Below are positions 45,452 through 54,196 of a stretch of DNA of 64,000 bases, in pieces. The stretch lies in NCBI GenBank assembly GCA_032160545.1, contig JAVHVN010000001.1, positions 1 through 64,000 on the forward strand, in the 5' to 3' direction. A program made the position numbers and the translations under genes. This stretch comes from DATGFB01 sp032160545 (GTDB lineage: Bacteria; Actinomycetota; Actinomycetes; Mycobacteriales; Jatrophihabitantaceae). The notes beneath the pieces are model-generated. The model searched no databases. It saw nothing but the letters and a program-made list of their open reading frames with translations, and was not told the DNA's origin. Positions within the stretch are counted from its first letter, which is position 1; each line of letters opens with the position of its first letter.

Positions 45452-46125
45452 GACAGCATCCCGTCCCGCATCGTCAGCACGCGGTCGCACGCGTCGAGCG
45501 CGAGCCGGTCGTGGCTGACGATCAGAAACGCCGCACCGGCGTCGGCGTGCCGGCGGATCGTCGCGAGCACCCGGCCGGCGAAGCCGGCGTCCTGGTGCGC
45601 TGTCGGCTCGTCGGCGAGGGTCAGCGCCGGGCGCAGGTACAACGCCCGGGCCAGTGCCGTGCGCTGCTGCTCACCGACGGAGGTGGCCGGTGGCGAGCGG
45701 TCCTGCAGGTGGGCCAGCCCGAGTCGGGCCATCAGCTCGTCGGCCCGCGCCCGCTCGGGGCGGGGACCGGACCGCAGCCGGCCCGGCAGTTCGATGTTCT
45801 CGCGCACGGTCAGGTCGTGCAGCAGCCCGAGGGTCTGTGGCACCAGCGCGAGGGACGACCAGAGCAGGCCGGCCGGCTCACCGTCGGCGTGCGACACCTC
45901 CCCGGAGTCCGGGCGCTCCCAACCGCAGAGCACGGCGAGCATCGTCGACTTTCCCGATCCGGACGCACCGGAGATCCCGACGACCTCACCCGCAAAGATC
46001 TCGAGGTCCGCTCCGCGCAGGGCGCGCACCACCTCGCTCCCGCGCCGGAAGGTCTTGACGATGCCGCGCGCCCGGGTGACGACGTGGGCGACCGGTTCCG
46101 CGGACGGCGGCGCGGCGGCGCTCAC
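45448..46125 (-). CDS. ABC ATPase B with degenerate signature
   Basis: The predicted 225-residue ATPase has Walker A GASGSGKST, a normal Q-loop (LALVPQTLGLLHDL), Walker B LTLADEPTAHQD and the H-loop IVSHD. The signature is SVGEQQR instead of LSGGE/QQR, with Gly replaced by Val. The GTG at 46125 overlaps the upstream ATPase stop. It pairs with the preceding ATPase to power the FtsX permease. The signature change suggests a non-catalytic composite site, as in asymmetric ABC pairs. Confidence 0.88.
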   Translation of the reverse strand: MSAAAPPSAEPVAHVVTRARGIVKTFRRGSEVVRALRGADLEIFAGEVVGISGASGSGKSTMLAVLCGWERPDSGEVSHADGEPAGLLWSSLALVPQTLGLLHDLTVRENIELPGRLRSGPRPERARADELMARLGLAHLQDRSPPATSVGEQQRTALARALYLRPALTLADEPTAHQDAGFAGRVLATIRRHADAGAAFLIVSHDRLALDACDRVLTMRDGMLS

Positions 46126-46847
46126 CACGACTCGGCCGTCCGGCCGTGATCGAGGCGCAGCAGGTGGTCGGCACGCTCGATCACCTTGGGGTCGTGCGAG
46201 GCGACGACGAATGCCGTCCCCCCGTCGCAGAGCAACCGGATGCCGTCCAGCACCGAGTCCGCCGCCACCGAATCCAGCTCGGCCGTCGGCTCGTCCCCGA
46301 CGACGAGCGCGGGACCCACGGCCGTCGCGCAGGCGACACTGACGCGCTGCTGCTCACCGCCGGACAGCTCGGCCGGGCGATGGTCGACGCGATGGCCCAG
46401 CCCGAGCCGGTCGAGGGCCTCGGCGATCTCGTCGTCGGCGATGCGGTGCCCTCGTAACCGGGCGGCGAGCCGGACCTGCTCGCCCGCGGTGAGGTATTCG
46501 ACGAGATTGTCGTTGGGGTCCGGATGGATGTAGCCCACGCGCGTGCGGCGCAGCCGCCGGCGGGTGCGGCTCGGGGCCTCGCTCACGGCGTGGCCCTCGA
46601 GCGCGACGACTCCCGAGGTCGGGCGGTCGACGCACGCGAGCAGCCGCAGCAACGTCGACTTGCCGCACCCGGACGGGCCGGCGACCACCGTGAAGGCGCC
46701 GGCCTCGAAGTCCTTCGTCACGCCGCCGAGCGCGATCGAGTCATTGCCGTCGACCCGGTACACCTTCACGACGTCGCGGCACCACGCGGCGACAGCCGGC
46801 CGCGCTCCGTGCGCCGCGCCCTCGGGCGGCGACGGCGCGGCGGTCAT
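46122..46847 (-). CDS. ABC ATPase A with altered Q-loop
   Basis: The predicted 241-residue ATPase of the MacB type has Walker A GPSGCGKST, a normal signature LSGGEQQRVSVA, Walker B LVVGDEPTAELD and H-loop VASHD. The Q-loop reads GYIHPDPNDNL; the position normally taken by Gln (VFQ.FNL) is Pro. Together with ATPase B and the permease it forms a three-gene operon. TACAGT lies 8 nt before the ATG at 46847, close to leaderless spacing. Confidence 0.9.
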   Translation of the reverse strand: MTAAPSPPEGAAHGARPAVAAWCRDVVKVYRVDGNDSIALGGVTKDFEAGAFTVVAGPSGCGKSTLLRLLACVDRPTSGVVALEGHAVSEAPSRTRRRLRRTRVGYIHPDPNDNLVEYLTAGEQVRLAARLRGHRIADDEIAEALDRLGLGHRVDHRPAELSGGEQQRVSVACATAVGPALVVGDEPTAELDSVAADSVLDGIRLLCDGGTAFVVASHDPKVIERADHLLRLDHGRTAESW

Positions 46848-46929
46848 GGCGCCGAACTGTAGCCAATCTCACGGGCGAAGGTGATCATCGTGCAGCGTCC
46901 CGCTGGGGCGCGGCACCGCGTCGACGGCC

Positions 46930-46935
46930 TACGCT
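46930..46935 (+). promoter_or_regulatory. -10 element for leaderless aminotransferase mRNA
   Basis: TACGCT, 6 nt, then ATG at 46942, with no ribosome site. It lies in the 94-nt gap that diverges from the ABC operon. Confidence 0.5.
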
Positions 46936-46941
46936 CCTGCC

Positions 46942-48093
46942 ATGACCGCTCGAGTCCGTCTTGTCGAGCGCATGCGTGGCTTCGGGACCACGATCTTCGC
47001 CGAGATGTCCGCGCTCGCAGTACAGACCGACAGCGTGAATCTCGGCCAGGGCTTTCCCGACACCGACGGGCCGGCGCAGTTGCTCGCCGACGCGGCCGAG
47101 GCGATCCGCACCGGACACAACCAGTACCCGCCGGGGCAGGGGGTCCCCGAGCTGCGCGCAGCCGTGGCCGCCCACCAGCGCGAGTGCTACGGGCTGCATC
47201 TCGACCCCGGAACCGAGGTGCTCGTGACCGCCGGGGCGACCGAGGCGATCGCCGCGGCGATCCTGGCCCTGGCCGGCAGCGGCGACGAGGTGATCCTCTT
47301 CGAGCCCTACTACGACTCCTACGCCGCGTGCGTCGCGCTCGCGGGAGCGACCCGCAAGACGATCACGCTGCGCCCGGACCCGGCCGGCGAATGGCGGTTC
47401 GATCCGGCCGAGCTGGCCGCCGCGGTGACACCCAGGACCCGCGCGATCGTCCTCAACACCCCGCACAACCCGACCGGCAAGGTGTTCGGTCCGGCGGAAC
47501 TCGCCGAGATCGCGGCCGTCGCCGTCGAGCACGACCTGGTGGTCGTCACCGACGAGGTGTACGAGCACCTCGCCTTCGACGGCCGCACCCACACGCCGAT
47601 CGCCACGCTGCCGGGAATGGCGCAGCGGACGCTGACGATCGGCAGCGCCGGCAAGACGTTCTCCGTGACGGGGTGGAAGATCGGCTGGGCGACCGGGCCG
47701 GCGCAGCTCGTCGGCGCGGTACGCACCGTGAAGCAGTTCCTCACCTACGTCAACGGCGCGCCGTTCCAGCCCGCAGTCGCCCGCGCGTTGGGCGCGGGGA
47801 GCTGGACGGGGGTCGCCGAGAGGCTGCAGGCTCAGCGTGACCTGCTCTGCGACGGCATGCAGGCGCTCGGCTACGACGTGATCCGGCCGCAAGCCACTTA
47901 CTTCGCCACCGTCGACGTCCACGGCGACGCCGTCGAGTTCTGCCGCGAACTTCCGCACCGGGCCGGCGTCGTCGCGATCCCGAGCAGCGTCTTCTACGAC
48001 TCCGACGCCGGCGACTCGCTGGTGCGCTTCGCGTTCTGCAAACGTCCCGACGTGCTGCACGAGGCGCTGCAGCGGTTGGAGAAGGCGTCATGA
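46942..48093 (+). CDS. PLP-dependent class I aminotransferase
   Basis: The 383-residue enzyme has the class I fold: VNLGQGFPDTDGP, NQYPPGQGVPELR, GATEAIAAAI, the Asp in VVVTDEVYEHLAFD and the PLP Lys238 in IGSAGKTFSVTGWK. The whole resembles YbdL, kynurenine/glutamine transaminase K and the Rv1178/DapC group. Pairing with an omega-amidase (next gene, ATGA overlap) points to a glutamine- or methionine-linked transaminase whose 2-oxo amide product is hydrolysed by the partner. DapC activity is also possible given dapD and dapE later in the window. Confidence 0.88.
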   Translation: MTARVRLVERMRGFGTTIFAEMSALAVQTDSVNLGQGFPDTDGPAQLLADAAEAIRTGHNQYPPGQGVPELRAAVAAHQRECYGLHLDPGTEVLVTAGATEAIAAAILALAGSGDEVILFEPYYDSYAACVALAGATRKTITLRPDPAGEWRFDPAELAAAVTPRTRAIVLNTPHNPTGKVFGPAELAEIAAVAVEHDLVVVTDEVYEHLAFDGRTHTPIATLPGMAQRTLTIGSAGKTFSVTGWKIGWATGPAQLVGAVRTVKQFLTYVNGAPFQPAVARALGAGSWTGVAERLQAQRDLLCDGMQALGYDVIRPQATYFATVDVHGDAVEFCRELPHRAGVVAIPSSVFYDSDAGDSLVRFAFCKRPDVLHEALQRLEKAS

Positions 48094-48851
48094 GGGTTGC
48101 CGCCGTGCAGCACGACATCGTGTGGGAGGACGCCGAGGCGAACCGCGCGCACGTGCAGCCCCTGATCGCCGAGGCCGCAGCGGCCGGTGCCCGGCTCGTC
48201 GTGCTTCCGGAGATGTTCGCCACCGGATTCTCGATGCGGCCGGAGCGCGTCGCCGAGGACGAGGGTGGCCCGAGCGAGCAGTTCCTGCTCGAGCAGGCCG
48301 CCGAGCACGCGGTGCACCTCATCGGCTCGATCGCCCAGCGCGGGCCTGACGGCCGGTATCGCAACAATGCGATCGTCGCCGCGCCCGACGGTGGCGTATG
48401 GCGCTATGCCAAGATCCACCCGTTCAGTTACGCGGGCGAGCACGAGCACTACGCCGCCGGCGACAAGCCCCTCACCGTCGACATCGACGGGCTGCGGGTG
48501 AGTGTGTTCGTCTGCTACGACCTGCGCTTCGCGGACGAGTTCTGGGCGCTGGCCTACGACACCGACCTCTACGTCGTGCCGGCCAACTGGCCGCGGCCGC
48601 GTCGTGAGCATTGGCGGTTGCTGCTGCGGGCTCGCGCCGTCGAGAACCAGGCTTATGTGCTCGGCGTGAACCGGGTGGGCAGCGCGAAGGACCTGGACTA
48701 CAGCGGCGACTCAGCGGTCATCGACCCGCTCGGGCGCGTGCTGGCCGAGGGAAGTGCCGGTGAAACGGTTCTCAGCACCGAGGTTGATGCACAAGTTGTA
48801 CAGCAGATCCGCAAAGAGCTACCGTTTCTGCCAGATCGGCGCTCGTTGTAA
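48090..48851 (+). CDS. Omega-amidase, nitrilase superfamily
   Basis: The 253-residue carbon-nitrogen hydrolase has the Glu41-Lys108-Cys142 triad: VVLPEMFATGF, YAKIHPFSYAGEHEHY and VFVCYDLRF. The MFATGF and HPFSYAGE segments are typical of the YafV/Nit2 omega-amidases, which convert 2-oxoglutaramate or 2-oxosuccinamate to the diacid and ammonia. The coupling to an aminotransferase supports this. It is cytosolic. An apparent terminator was not found in the 158-nt gap before the peptide transporter. Confidence 0.88.
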   Translation: MRVAAVQHDIVWEDAEANRAHVQPLIAEAAAAGARLVVLPEMFATGFSMRPERVAEDEGGPSEQFLLEQAAEHAVHLIGSIAQRGPDGRYRNNAIVAAPDGGVWRYAKIHPFSYAGEHEHYAAGDKPLTVDIDGLRVSVFVCYDLRFADEFWALAYDTDLYVVPANWPRPRREHWRLLLRARAVENQAYVLGVNRVGSAKDLDYSGDSAVIDPLGRVLAEGSAGETVLSTEVDAQVVQQIRKELPFLPDRRSL

Positions 48852-49009
48852 CCTTCCGCTGGTACGCCTTTACGCGCCACCCGCAGCACGTGTTACCAGT
48901 TGGTCACGATGTTCCTCCCTGCTTGCCATTCGTCACGAAATAAGACTTGACTGTGGCCTTGTCCGGAGGACAGGTCGTCCACGGGCCGATGCAAGGAGGT
49001 CACTACCCA

Positions 49010-50755
49010 GTGAGAGCCCACAAAGGCAAGGCACTGATAGCCATCGCGGCAGCAGCGGTGATGACTGTCAGTGCGTGCTCCAGCAGCAAGTCCAGCAGCG
49101 GCGGAAGCTCAGGCGGCAACAGCGCCCCCAAGGGCCGCCTCGTCTACGGCGAGGGCTCCGACTTCCCCGAGAACTTCCTCCCGATTATCTCGGCGGGCAA
49201 CGTCACCTCGAACGCGAACATCACCGGCCGCGTCCTCGACGGTGCGTTCCGGATCGCGCCTGACGTGTCCTACCAGCAGGACCCCGACCAGGTCACCGAT
49301 GCGACCTCGACCATGGTGGGCGGGCAGCAGGTCGTCGACCTCAAGCTCAACCCCAAGGCGGTCTGGGCCGACGGTGTTCCGATCACCGCCGACGACTACG
49401 TCTTCACGTTCAACGACACCAAGTCCGCCGACCCGAAGCAGGGCGGCTGCGCCTCGCTGCTCGGCACCACCGGCGCCGACCAGGTCGAGAAGGTCGAGGC
49501 CGTGAGCCCGACCGAGTTCAAGATGACCTTCAAGAAGGATCAGCCGTTCGCCGACTGGAAGGGCTTCTTCTCCGGCGGCTCAGGCTCCGCGCCGCTGCTG
49601 GCCAAGCACGTCATGGACAAGGGCAGCCCCACCGCCAACTGTGCCGCCATCACCAAGGGTTGGCCGGTCAAGGACGGCATCCCGCTGGGTAACACCAACG
49701 GCCCGTGGATCGTGCTCCCGCAGAACGTCAACGTCGCTTCGAAGACGGTGACCCTGGTCCCGAACCCGAAGTACTGGGGCGCCCAGCCGAAGCTCGCGCA
49801 GCTCGTCTACGCCAACATCGGCTCGGACTCCGACACGAACGTCAAGGCGCTGCAGAACGGTGAGGTCAACATGATCTACCCGCAACCGCAGCTCGACCTG
49901 GTGGCCAACCTCGAGAAGCTGAGCAACGTCACGACGACGATCAGCTTCGGCCCGTCGTTCGAGCACATCGACTTCAACACCCGCGACCCGCTGCTCGGGA
50001 AGAAGGAAGTCCGCGAGGCGATCGCCTACGCGATCGACCGGACCTCACTCGTCAAGGGCACCGTCGGCAAGTTCAGCGACAAGGCCTCGGTGTTGGGCAA
50101 CCGCATGCTCGTCGGGACCCAGAAGGGTTACGAGGACCACAGCGGTCCCTACGCCACGCAGAACATCGCCAAGGCAAAGAGCCTGCTCGAGGGCATCGGC
50201 GCCACGATGGGCAGCGACGGCTACTACACGCTCAACGGCAAGAAGCTCGCCTTCAACGTGATGACCACGCAGAACAACCCGCTGCGTGACACCACGGTCC
50301 AGTTGATGGCGCAGCAGGTCAAGGCTGCCGGCATCAAGCTCACCGAGACCCCGAGCGCGAACATCTTCGCCGACAAGAGCAAGCCCGACTCCCTCGAAGC
50401 AGGCGGTTTCCAGATCGCCCTGTTCGCGTGGGTCGCCGGGCCGTCCATATCGTCGAACAACTCCATCTACAAGTCGCTCGCGGCTCAGGGTGGGGCGCAG
50501 GGTCAGAACTACACGCACGGTGCCGACCCGGCCGTCGACCAGGCGCTGACCGCGCTGGCCTCGGCTGCGACGCCGGACGACGAGATCGCCGACGCCAACA
50601 AGGCCGACACGCTTCTGTGGAACGACATGTTCACGCTCCCGCTGTACCAGAAGCCGACGCTGCTGTCGTACTCCTCGAACTACAAGGGGATCTCCGACAA
50701 CAGCACGCAGGCCGGCCCGTTGTGGAACAACGACACCTTCTCCGTCGGCGGCTGA
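49010..50755 (+). CDS. Lipoprotein solute-binding protein of oligopeptide importer
   Basis: The 581-residue family 5 (peptide/nickel type) binding protein has a lipoprotein signal: basic start MRAHKGKA, a hydrophobic stretch IAIAAAAVMT and the lipobox VSAC with Cys21, followed by a Ser/Gly linker. The SBP_bac_5 core includes WADGVPITADDYVFTF. I use the GTG at 49010 because AAGGAGGT lies 9 nt before it and the lipobox falls at the right distance; the longer frame from 48947 spoils the signal. It delivers oligopeptides to the permeases downstream. A strong hairpin follows its stop. Confidence 0.93.
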   Translation: MRAHKGKALIAIAAAAVMTVSACSSSKSSSGGSSGGNSAPKGRLVYGEGSDFPENFLPIISAGNVTSNANITGRVLDGAFRIAPDVSYQQDPDQVTDATSTMVGGQQVVDLKLNPKAVWADGVPITADDYVFTFNDTKSADPKQGGCASLLGTTGADQVEKVEAVSPTEFKMTFKKDQPFADWKGFFSGGSGSAPLLAKHVMDKGSPTANCAAITKGWPVKDGIPLGNTNGPWIVLPQNVNVASKTVTLVPNPKYWGAQPKLAQLVYANIGSDSDTNVKALQNGEVNMIYPQPQLDLVANLEKLSNVTTTISFGPSFEHIDFNTRDPLLGKKEVREAIAYAIDRTSLVKGTVGKFSDKASVLGNRMLVGTQKGYEDHSGPYATQNIAKAKSLLEGIGATMGSDGYYTLNGKKLAFNVMTTQNNPLRDTTVQLMAQQVKAAGIKLTETPSANIFADKSKPDSLEAGGFQIALFAWVAGPSISSNNSIYKSLAAQGGAQGQNYTHGADPAVDQALTALASAATPDDEIADANKADTLLWNDMFTLPLYQKPTLLSYSSNYKGISDNSTQAGPLWNNDTFSVGG

Positions 50756-50775
50756 CAGCCCCTCTCGGTTGAAGT

Positions 50776-50811
50776 CCGGTGCCGAGACCCAGACCTTGGT
50801 CTCGGCACCGG
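50776..50811 (+). terminator. Intra-operon 14-bp perfect hairpin
   Basis: CCGGTGCCGAGACC at 50776-50789 and GGTCTCGGCACCGG at 50798-50811 pair perfectly around an 8-nt loop, 20 nt after the binding-protein stop. No T-tract follows, so it is more likely a partial terminator or an mRNA 3'-stabilising hairpin that keeps binding protein in excess over the membrane subunits. Confidence 0.7.
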
Positions 50812-50926
50812 CTCGTCCGGCCCCGCTTGCGAGCGGCGAACCCCTCGTGGGCCGCGGTCCGGGATGGCATTATCGCGGTAGCCCTGCACACCAGGCGACG
50901 CCGTGAATGGCTGAATGGGGTTCCCC

Positions 50927-51934
50927 ATGTTGATCTTCACCCTGAAGCGTTTTCTGAACAGCATCTTCGTGTTGCTGGCGGCGTCGTTCATCGTCTACAT
51001 GTTCGCGGCGAGCCAGTACGACCCGCTGCAGAAGCTGCGCCAGCAGCCGCAGCTGCAGCCGGGCACGATCGAGCGACAGGCGCACCTGCTCGGTCTCGAC
51101 CGACCGCTGCTCGAGCGGTACTGGCAATGGCTCAGCCACCTGATCCGGTTCGACTTCCACAGCATCGCGTTCATCCGGTTCAACTTCGGCACCGACGTCA
51201 ACAACACCTCGGTGTCGACGCAACTCGCCACCCGGCTCGAGATCACGATGCGCATGGTGCTTCTTGCGATCGTCGCGGCGATCATCATCGCCATCATCGC
51301 CGGTGTCATCTCCGGCGTCCGGCGGGACAAGCCGATCGACTTCGTCGTCACGATCCTCACGTTCATGCTGATCGCGCTGCCGACGTTCTTCTTCGCCGCT
51401 CTGCTGAAGCAGGGCGCCATCTACCTCAACCAGCACGCCGGCACCGACTTCAAGACGACCGGTGACGAGGACTTCGGCATATCCACGTACGGGACGCACA
51501 GCGAGATCCTGCATTCGCAGCTGCTGCACCTGATCCTGCCGACCATCTCGCTGGCCCTGATCACCACCGCGGCGTGGATCCGGTACCAGCGCGCGTCCAT
51601 GATCGACGTCCTCGAGGCCGACTACCTGCGGCTCGCGCGTGCCAAGGGCGTCCGCTGGCCGACCGTCGTGCGGCGGCACGGCCTACGCAACGCGCTCATT
51701 CCGCTGACGACGGTCGTCGCGATCGACGTCGGCGCGCTCTTCGGCGGTGCGATCATCACCGAGCGGGTGTACGTGTGGCACGGCATGGGGGAGTACCTGA
51801 ACATCGCGCTCGGAGCGCAGGACATCAACGCGGTGGTCGGCTGGGTGATGGTGTCGGCGATCTTCGTCGTGGCGTTCAACCTGTTCGCCGACCTCTTGTA
51901 CGCCGCACTGGACCCACGGATCCGGCTGGCATGA
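50927..51934 (+). CDS. Oligopeptide ABC permease, DppB/OppB type
   Basis: The 335-residue permease has a first helix at residues 5-25, a periplasm-facing loop, and five more helices. The EAA-type cytoplasmic loop is DYLRLARAKGVRWPTVVRRHGLRNAL, which contacts the ATPases. ATG at 50927 or 50915 (4 codons longer) cannot be separated by ribosome sites; I prefer the shorter because the hydrophobic run begins at once. It pairs with the OppC-type permease and is joined to it by a micro-ORF. Confidence 0.92.
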   Translation: MLIFTLKRFLNSIFVLLAASFIVYMFAASQYDPLQKLRQQPQLQPGTIERQAHLLGLDRPLLERYWQWLSHLIRFDFHSIAFIRFNFGTDVNNTSVSTQLATRLEITMRMVLLAIVAAIIIAIIAGVISGVRRDKPIDFVVTILTFMLIALPTFFFAALLKQGAIYLNQHAGTDFKTTGDEDFGISTYGTHSEILHSQLLHLILPTISLALITTAAWIRYQRASMIDVLEADYLRLARAKGVRWPTVVRRHGLRNALIPLTTVVAIDVGALFGGAIITERVYVWHGMGEYLNIALGAQDINAVVGWVMVSAIFVVAFNLFADLLYAALDPRIRLA

Positions 51935-51969
51935 GCCGCTCGAAGCGACCTGAGGAGATCGACTCATGA
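51931..51969 (+). other. 12-codon bridging micro-ORF between permeases
   Basis: ATG at 51931 overlaps the stop of the first permease (ATGA at 51931-51934), and its TGA at 51967-51969 overlaps the ATG of the second (ATGA at 51966-51969). The peptide would be MSRSKRPEEIDS, and GAGGAG inside it is the ribosome site of the next gene. It spans the 31-nt gap exactly. Confidence 0.55.
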
Positions 51970-52907
51970 CCGTTCAGCCTTCGGAGATGCAGCTGGTCGT
52001 CCCGTCCGGCGAGCCCGAGAACGACACCGAGTTCGGCACCGCATCGAGGTCGCAGTTCCGCCAGGCGGTGTCACGCTTCACGCGCAGCTGGATGTCCATG
52101 ACAGCGCTGACGGTGTTCGTGCTGATCGTCGCGACTGCCTACATCGCCCCATATATCTACAAGTGGAAGTTCAACAACCCCGACCCGACTGCGCTGTCCG
52201 TGCCGCCCGGAAAGCAGGGGCACATCCTCGGCACCGACGAGACCGGCTTCGACCTGCTGGCCCGGCTCTTCCGCGGGACCCAGCGCGATCTGCTGATCAT
52301 CCTGGTGTCGACCAGCATCGCGGTGTTCATCGGGATCATCGTCGGAGCGGTAGCCGGCTACTTCGGCGCCTTCGCCGACAACGTTCTGATGCGCTTCGTC
52401 GACATCATGCTGACGGTGCCGTACCTGGTGATCCTCATTCTCGCCTGCGCCAAGTACCCGAACACCGCGGGCACTGCGCTGGGCATCGGATTCCTGTTCG
52501 GCTTGTTCGGGTGGATGGGGCTCAGTCGCCTCGTGCGCGCGCAGTTCCTCTCGCTCAAGGAGCGGGAGTTCGTCGAGGCGGCGCATGCCATGGGTGCGAG
52601 CAACTTCCGGATCATCTTCCGGCACCTCATCCCGAACGCGCTGAGCACGATCCTGGTGTTCGGGACGCTGTTCGCCGCCACCTCGATCGTCGCGGAGACG
52701 TCGCTGACCTACCTCGGCTACGGCGTGAAGCCGCCGGACACCTCGCTCGGCCTGCTCGTCTCCCGCGGCGTCGACGCGGTCAACACCCGTAGCTGGCTGT
52801 TCTACTACCCCGGCCTGCTTATCCTGGTGATCGTCCTGGCCGTGAACCTGGTGGGCGAGGGCATCCGCAATGCCTTCGACCCGCGCAACAACCGGGTGCG
52901 TGACTGA
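51966..52907 (+). CDS. Oligopeptide ABC permease, DppC/OppC type
   Basis: The 313-residue permease has a charged cytoplasmic start, then a helix (residues 42-62), the OppC motif GTDETGFDLLARLFRGTQRDLL, and an EAA loop EFVEAAHAMGASNFRIIFRHLIPNAL. Six helices are predicted. It forms the channel with the OppB-type subunit. GAGGAG before the ATG supports the start. The stop shares one base with the next ATG (TGATG). Confidence 0.92.
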   Translation: MTVQPSEMQLVVPSGEPENDTEFGTASRSQFRQAVSRFTRSWMSMTALTVFVLIVATAYIAPYIYKWKFNNPDPTALSVPPGKQGHILGTDETGFDLLARLFRGTQRDLLIILVSTSIAVFIGIIVGAVAGYFGAFADNVLMRFVDIMLTVPYLVILILACAKYPNTAGTALGIGFLFGLFGWMGLSRLVRAQFLSLKEREFVEAAHAMGASNFRIIFRHLIPNALSTILVFGTLFAATSIVAETSLTYLGYGVKPPDTSLGLLVSRGVDAVNTRSWLFYYPGLLILVIVLAVNLVGEGIRNAFDPRNNRVRD

Positions 52908-54196
52908 TGACGCACGCAGGTCAGCTGCCGGCCGAGCCGGTGTCGGTCGAGTTCGTGTCCTCCGCCGCGCGCGAGGGCGCCGCCGGCGAGGTCTTGCTCA
53001 CCGTCGACGATCTCAACGTGTGGTTCGGCGGCAGGAACGGTGTGCACGCCGTTCGCGGCGTCAGCTACGAGGTGCGGCGAGGCGAGACGCTCGGCATCGT
53101 CGGTGAGTCGGGTTCGGGCAAGTCGGTGACGTCCATGGCGGTCATGGGCCTGCTCGACAAGACCGCGCGCGTCACCGGCTCGGTCCAGTTCAAGGGTTCG
53201 GAGCTGCTGGGTCTGAAGGACCGCGGCATGTCCGCGGTGCGCGGCAAGAAGATCGCGATGATCTTCCAGGACCCGATGACCTCCCTGGACCCGGTTTACA
53301 AGATCGGTCAGCAGATCGTCGAGACCTTGCGGGTGCATGACAAGGACATCTCCCGCAAGGCCGCCCGGGAGCGCGCGATCGACCTGCTCAAGATCGTCGG
53401 CATCCCCAATCCGGCCGATCGGGTGGACAACTACCCGCACGAGTTCTCCGGCGGCATGCGGCAACGCGTGGTGATCGCGATCGCCATGGCCAACAACCCT
53501 GACGTGATCATCGCCGACGAGCCGACGACCGCACTCGACGTGACGGTCCAGGCGACGGTGCTGGAGGCCATCAAGGCGGCCCAGCAGGAGACCGGTGCGG
53601 CCCTGGTTCTGATCACCCACGATCTCGGGGTCATCGCCGGCATGGCCGAACGGGTCATGGTCATGTACGCCGGGCGGGCCGTCGAGTTCGGCGGCGTGGA
53701 CGACGTCTTCTACCGGCCGCGCATGCCTTACACGGTCGGCCTGCTGAACTCGCTGCCGCGCCTGGACGTCGCCGAGAAGGAACGGCTGACGCCGATTCTC
53801 GGCACACCCCCGTCGCTGCAGAACCTGCCACCCGGGTGCCCGTTCGGTCCGCGCTGCCCGATGCACGTCGCAGAGTGCAACGCGGCCGAGCCCGAGTTGC
53901 GCACGGTCGACGGCACGATGCCGCACGTCGCGGCGTGCATCCGCGCCGAGGAGCTGATCGGTCAGGACCGCTACGAGGCGGGCCAGGTTTTCGAGGCCAC
54001 CAGCGCCGATGCGGGTCTCGCCGGTGAGCTCGCGGCTGGGGCGCTCGCCGCCGACGTCTCCGGCGCGTCGCCGGACGAGCCGGCGGACGAGCCGCCTGAG
54101 CCGCCGGTACTCGGGCCGCCCTCCGGCCTCGGCTCGCCTCCGGTTCCGCACCCGCCGACCGATCCCACCGCCCCCGGCCACGGAGCGCACGAATGA
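52907..54196 (+). CDS. Oligopeptide ABC ATPase, DppD/OppD type
   Basis: The 429-residue ATPase has Walker A GESGSGKS, the Q-loop MIFQDPMTSLDP, signature SGGMRQRV, Walker B IIADEPTTALD and H-loop ITHD. A C-terminal oligo_HPY segment holds PGCPFGPRCPMHVAEC, whose cysteines usually bind an iron-sulfur cluster in this family. After about residue 360 there is a long acidic, proline-rich extension not usual for DppD. The start overlaps the permease stop by one base, and the stop overlaps the next gene by ATGA. Confidence 0.92.
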   Translation: MTHAGQLPAEPVSVEFVSSAAREGAAGEVLLTVDDLNVWFGGRNGVHAVRGVSYEVRRGETLGIVGESGSGKSVTSMAVMGLLDKTARVTGSVQFKGSELLGLKDRGMSAVRGKKIAMIFQDPMTSLDPVYKIGQQIVETLRVHDKDISRKAARERAIDLLKIVGIPNPADRVDNYPHEFSGGMRQRVVIAIAMANNPDVIIADEPTTALDVTVQATVLEAIKAAQQETGAALVLITHDLGVIAGMAERVMVMYAGRAVEFGGVDDVFYRPRMPYTVGLLNSLPRLDVAEKERLTPILGTPPSLQNLPPGCPFGPRCPMHVAECNAAEPELRTVDGTMPHVAACIRAEELIGQDRYEAGQVFEATSADAGLAGELAAGALAADVSGASPDEPADEPPEPPVLGPPSGLGSPPVPHPPTDPTAPGHGAHE

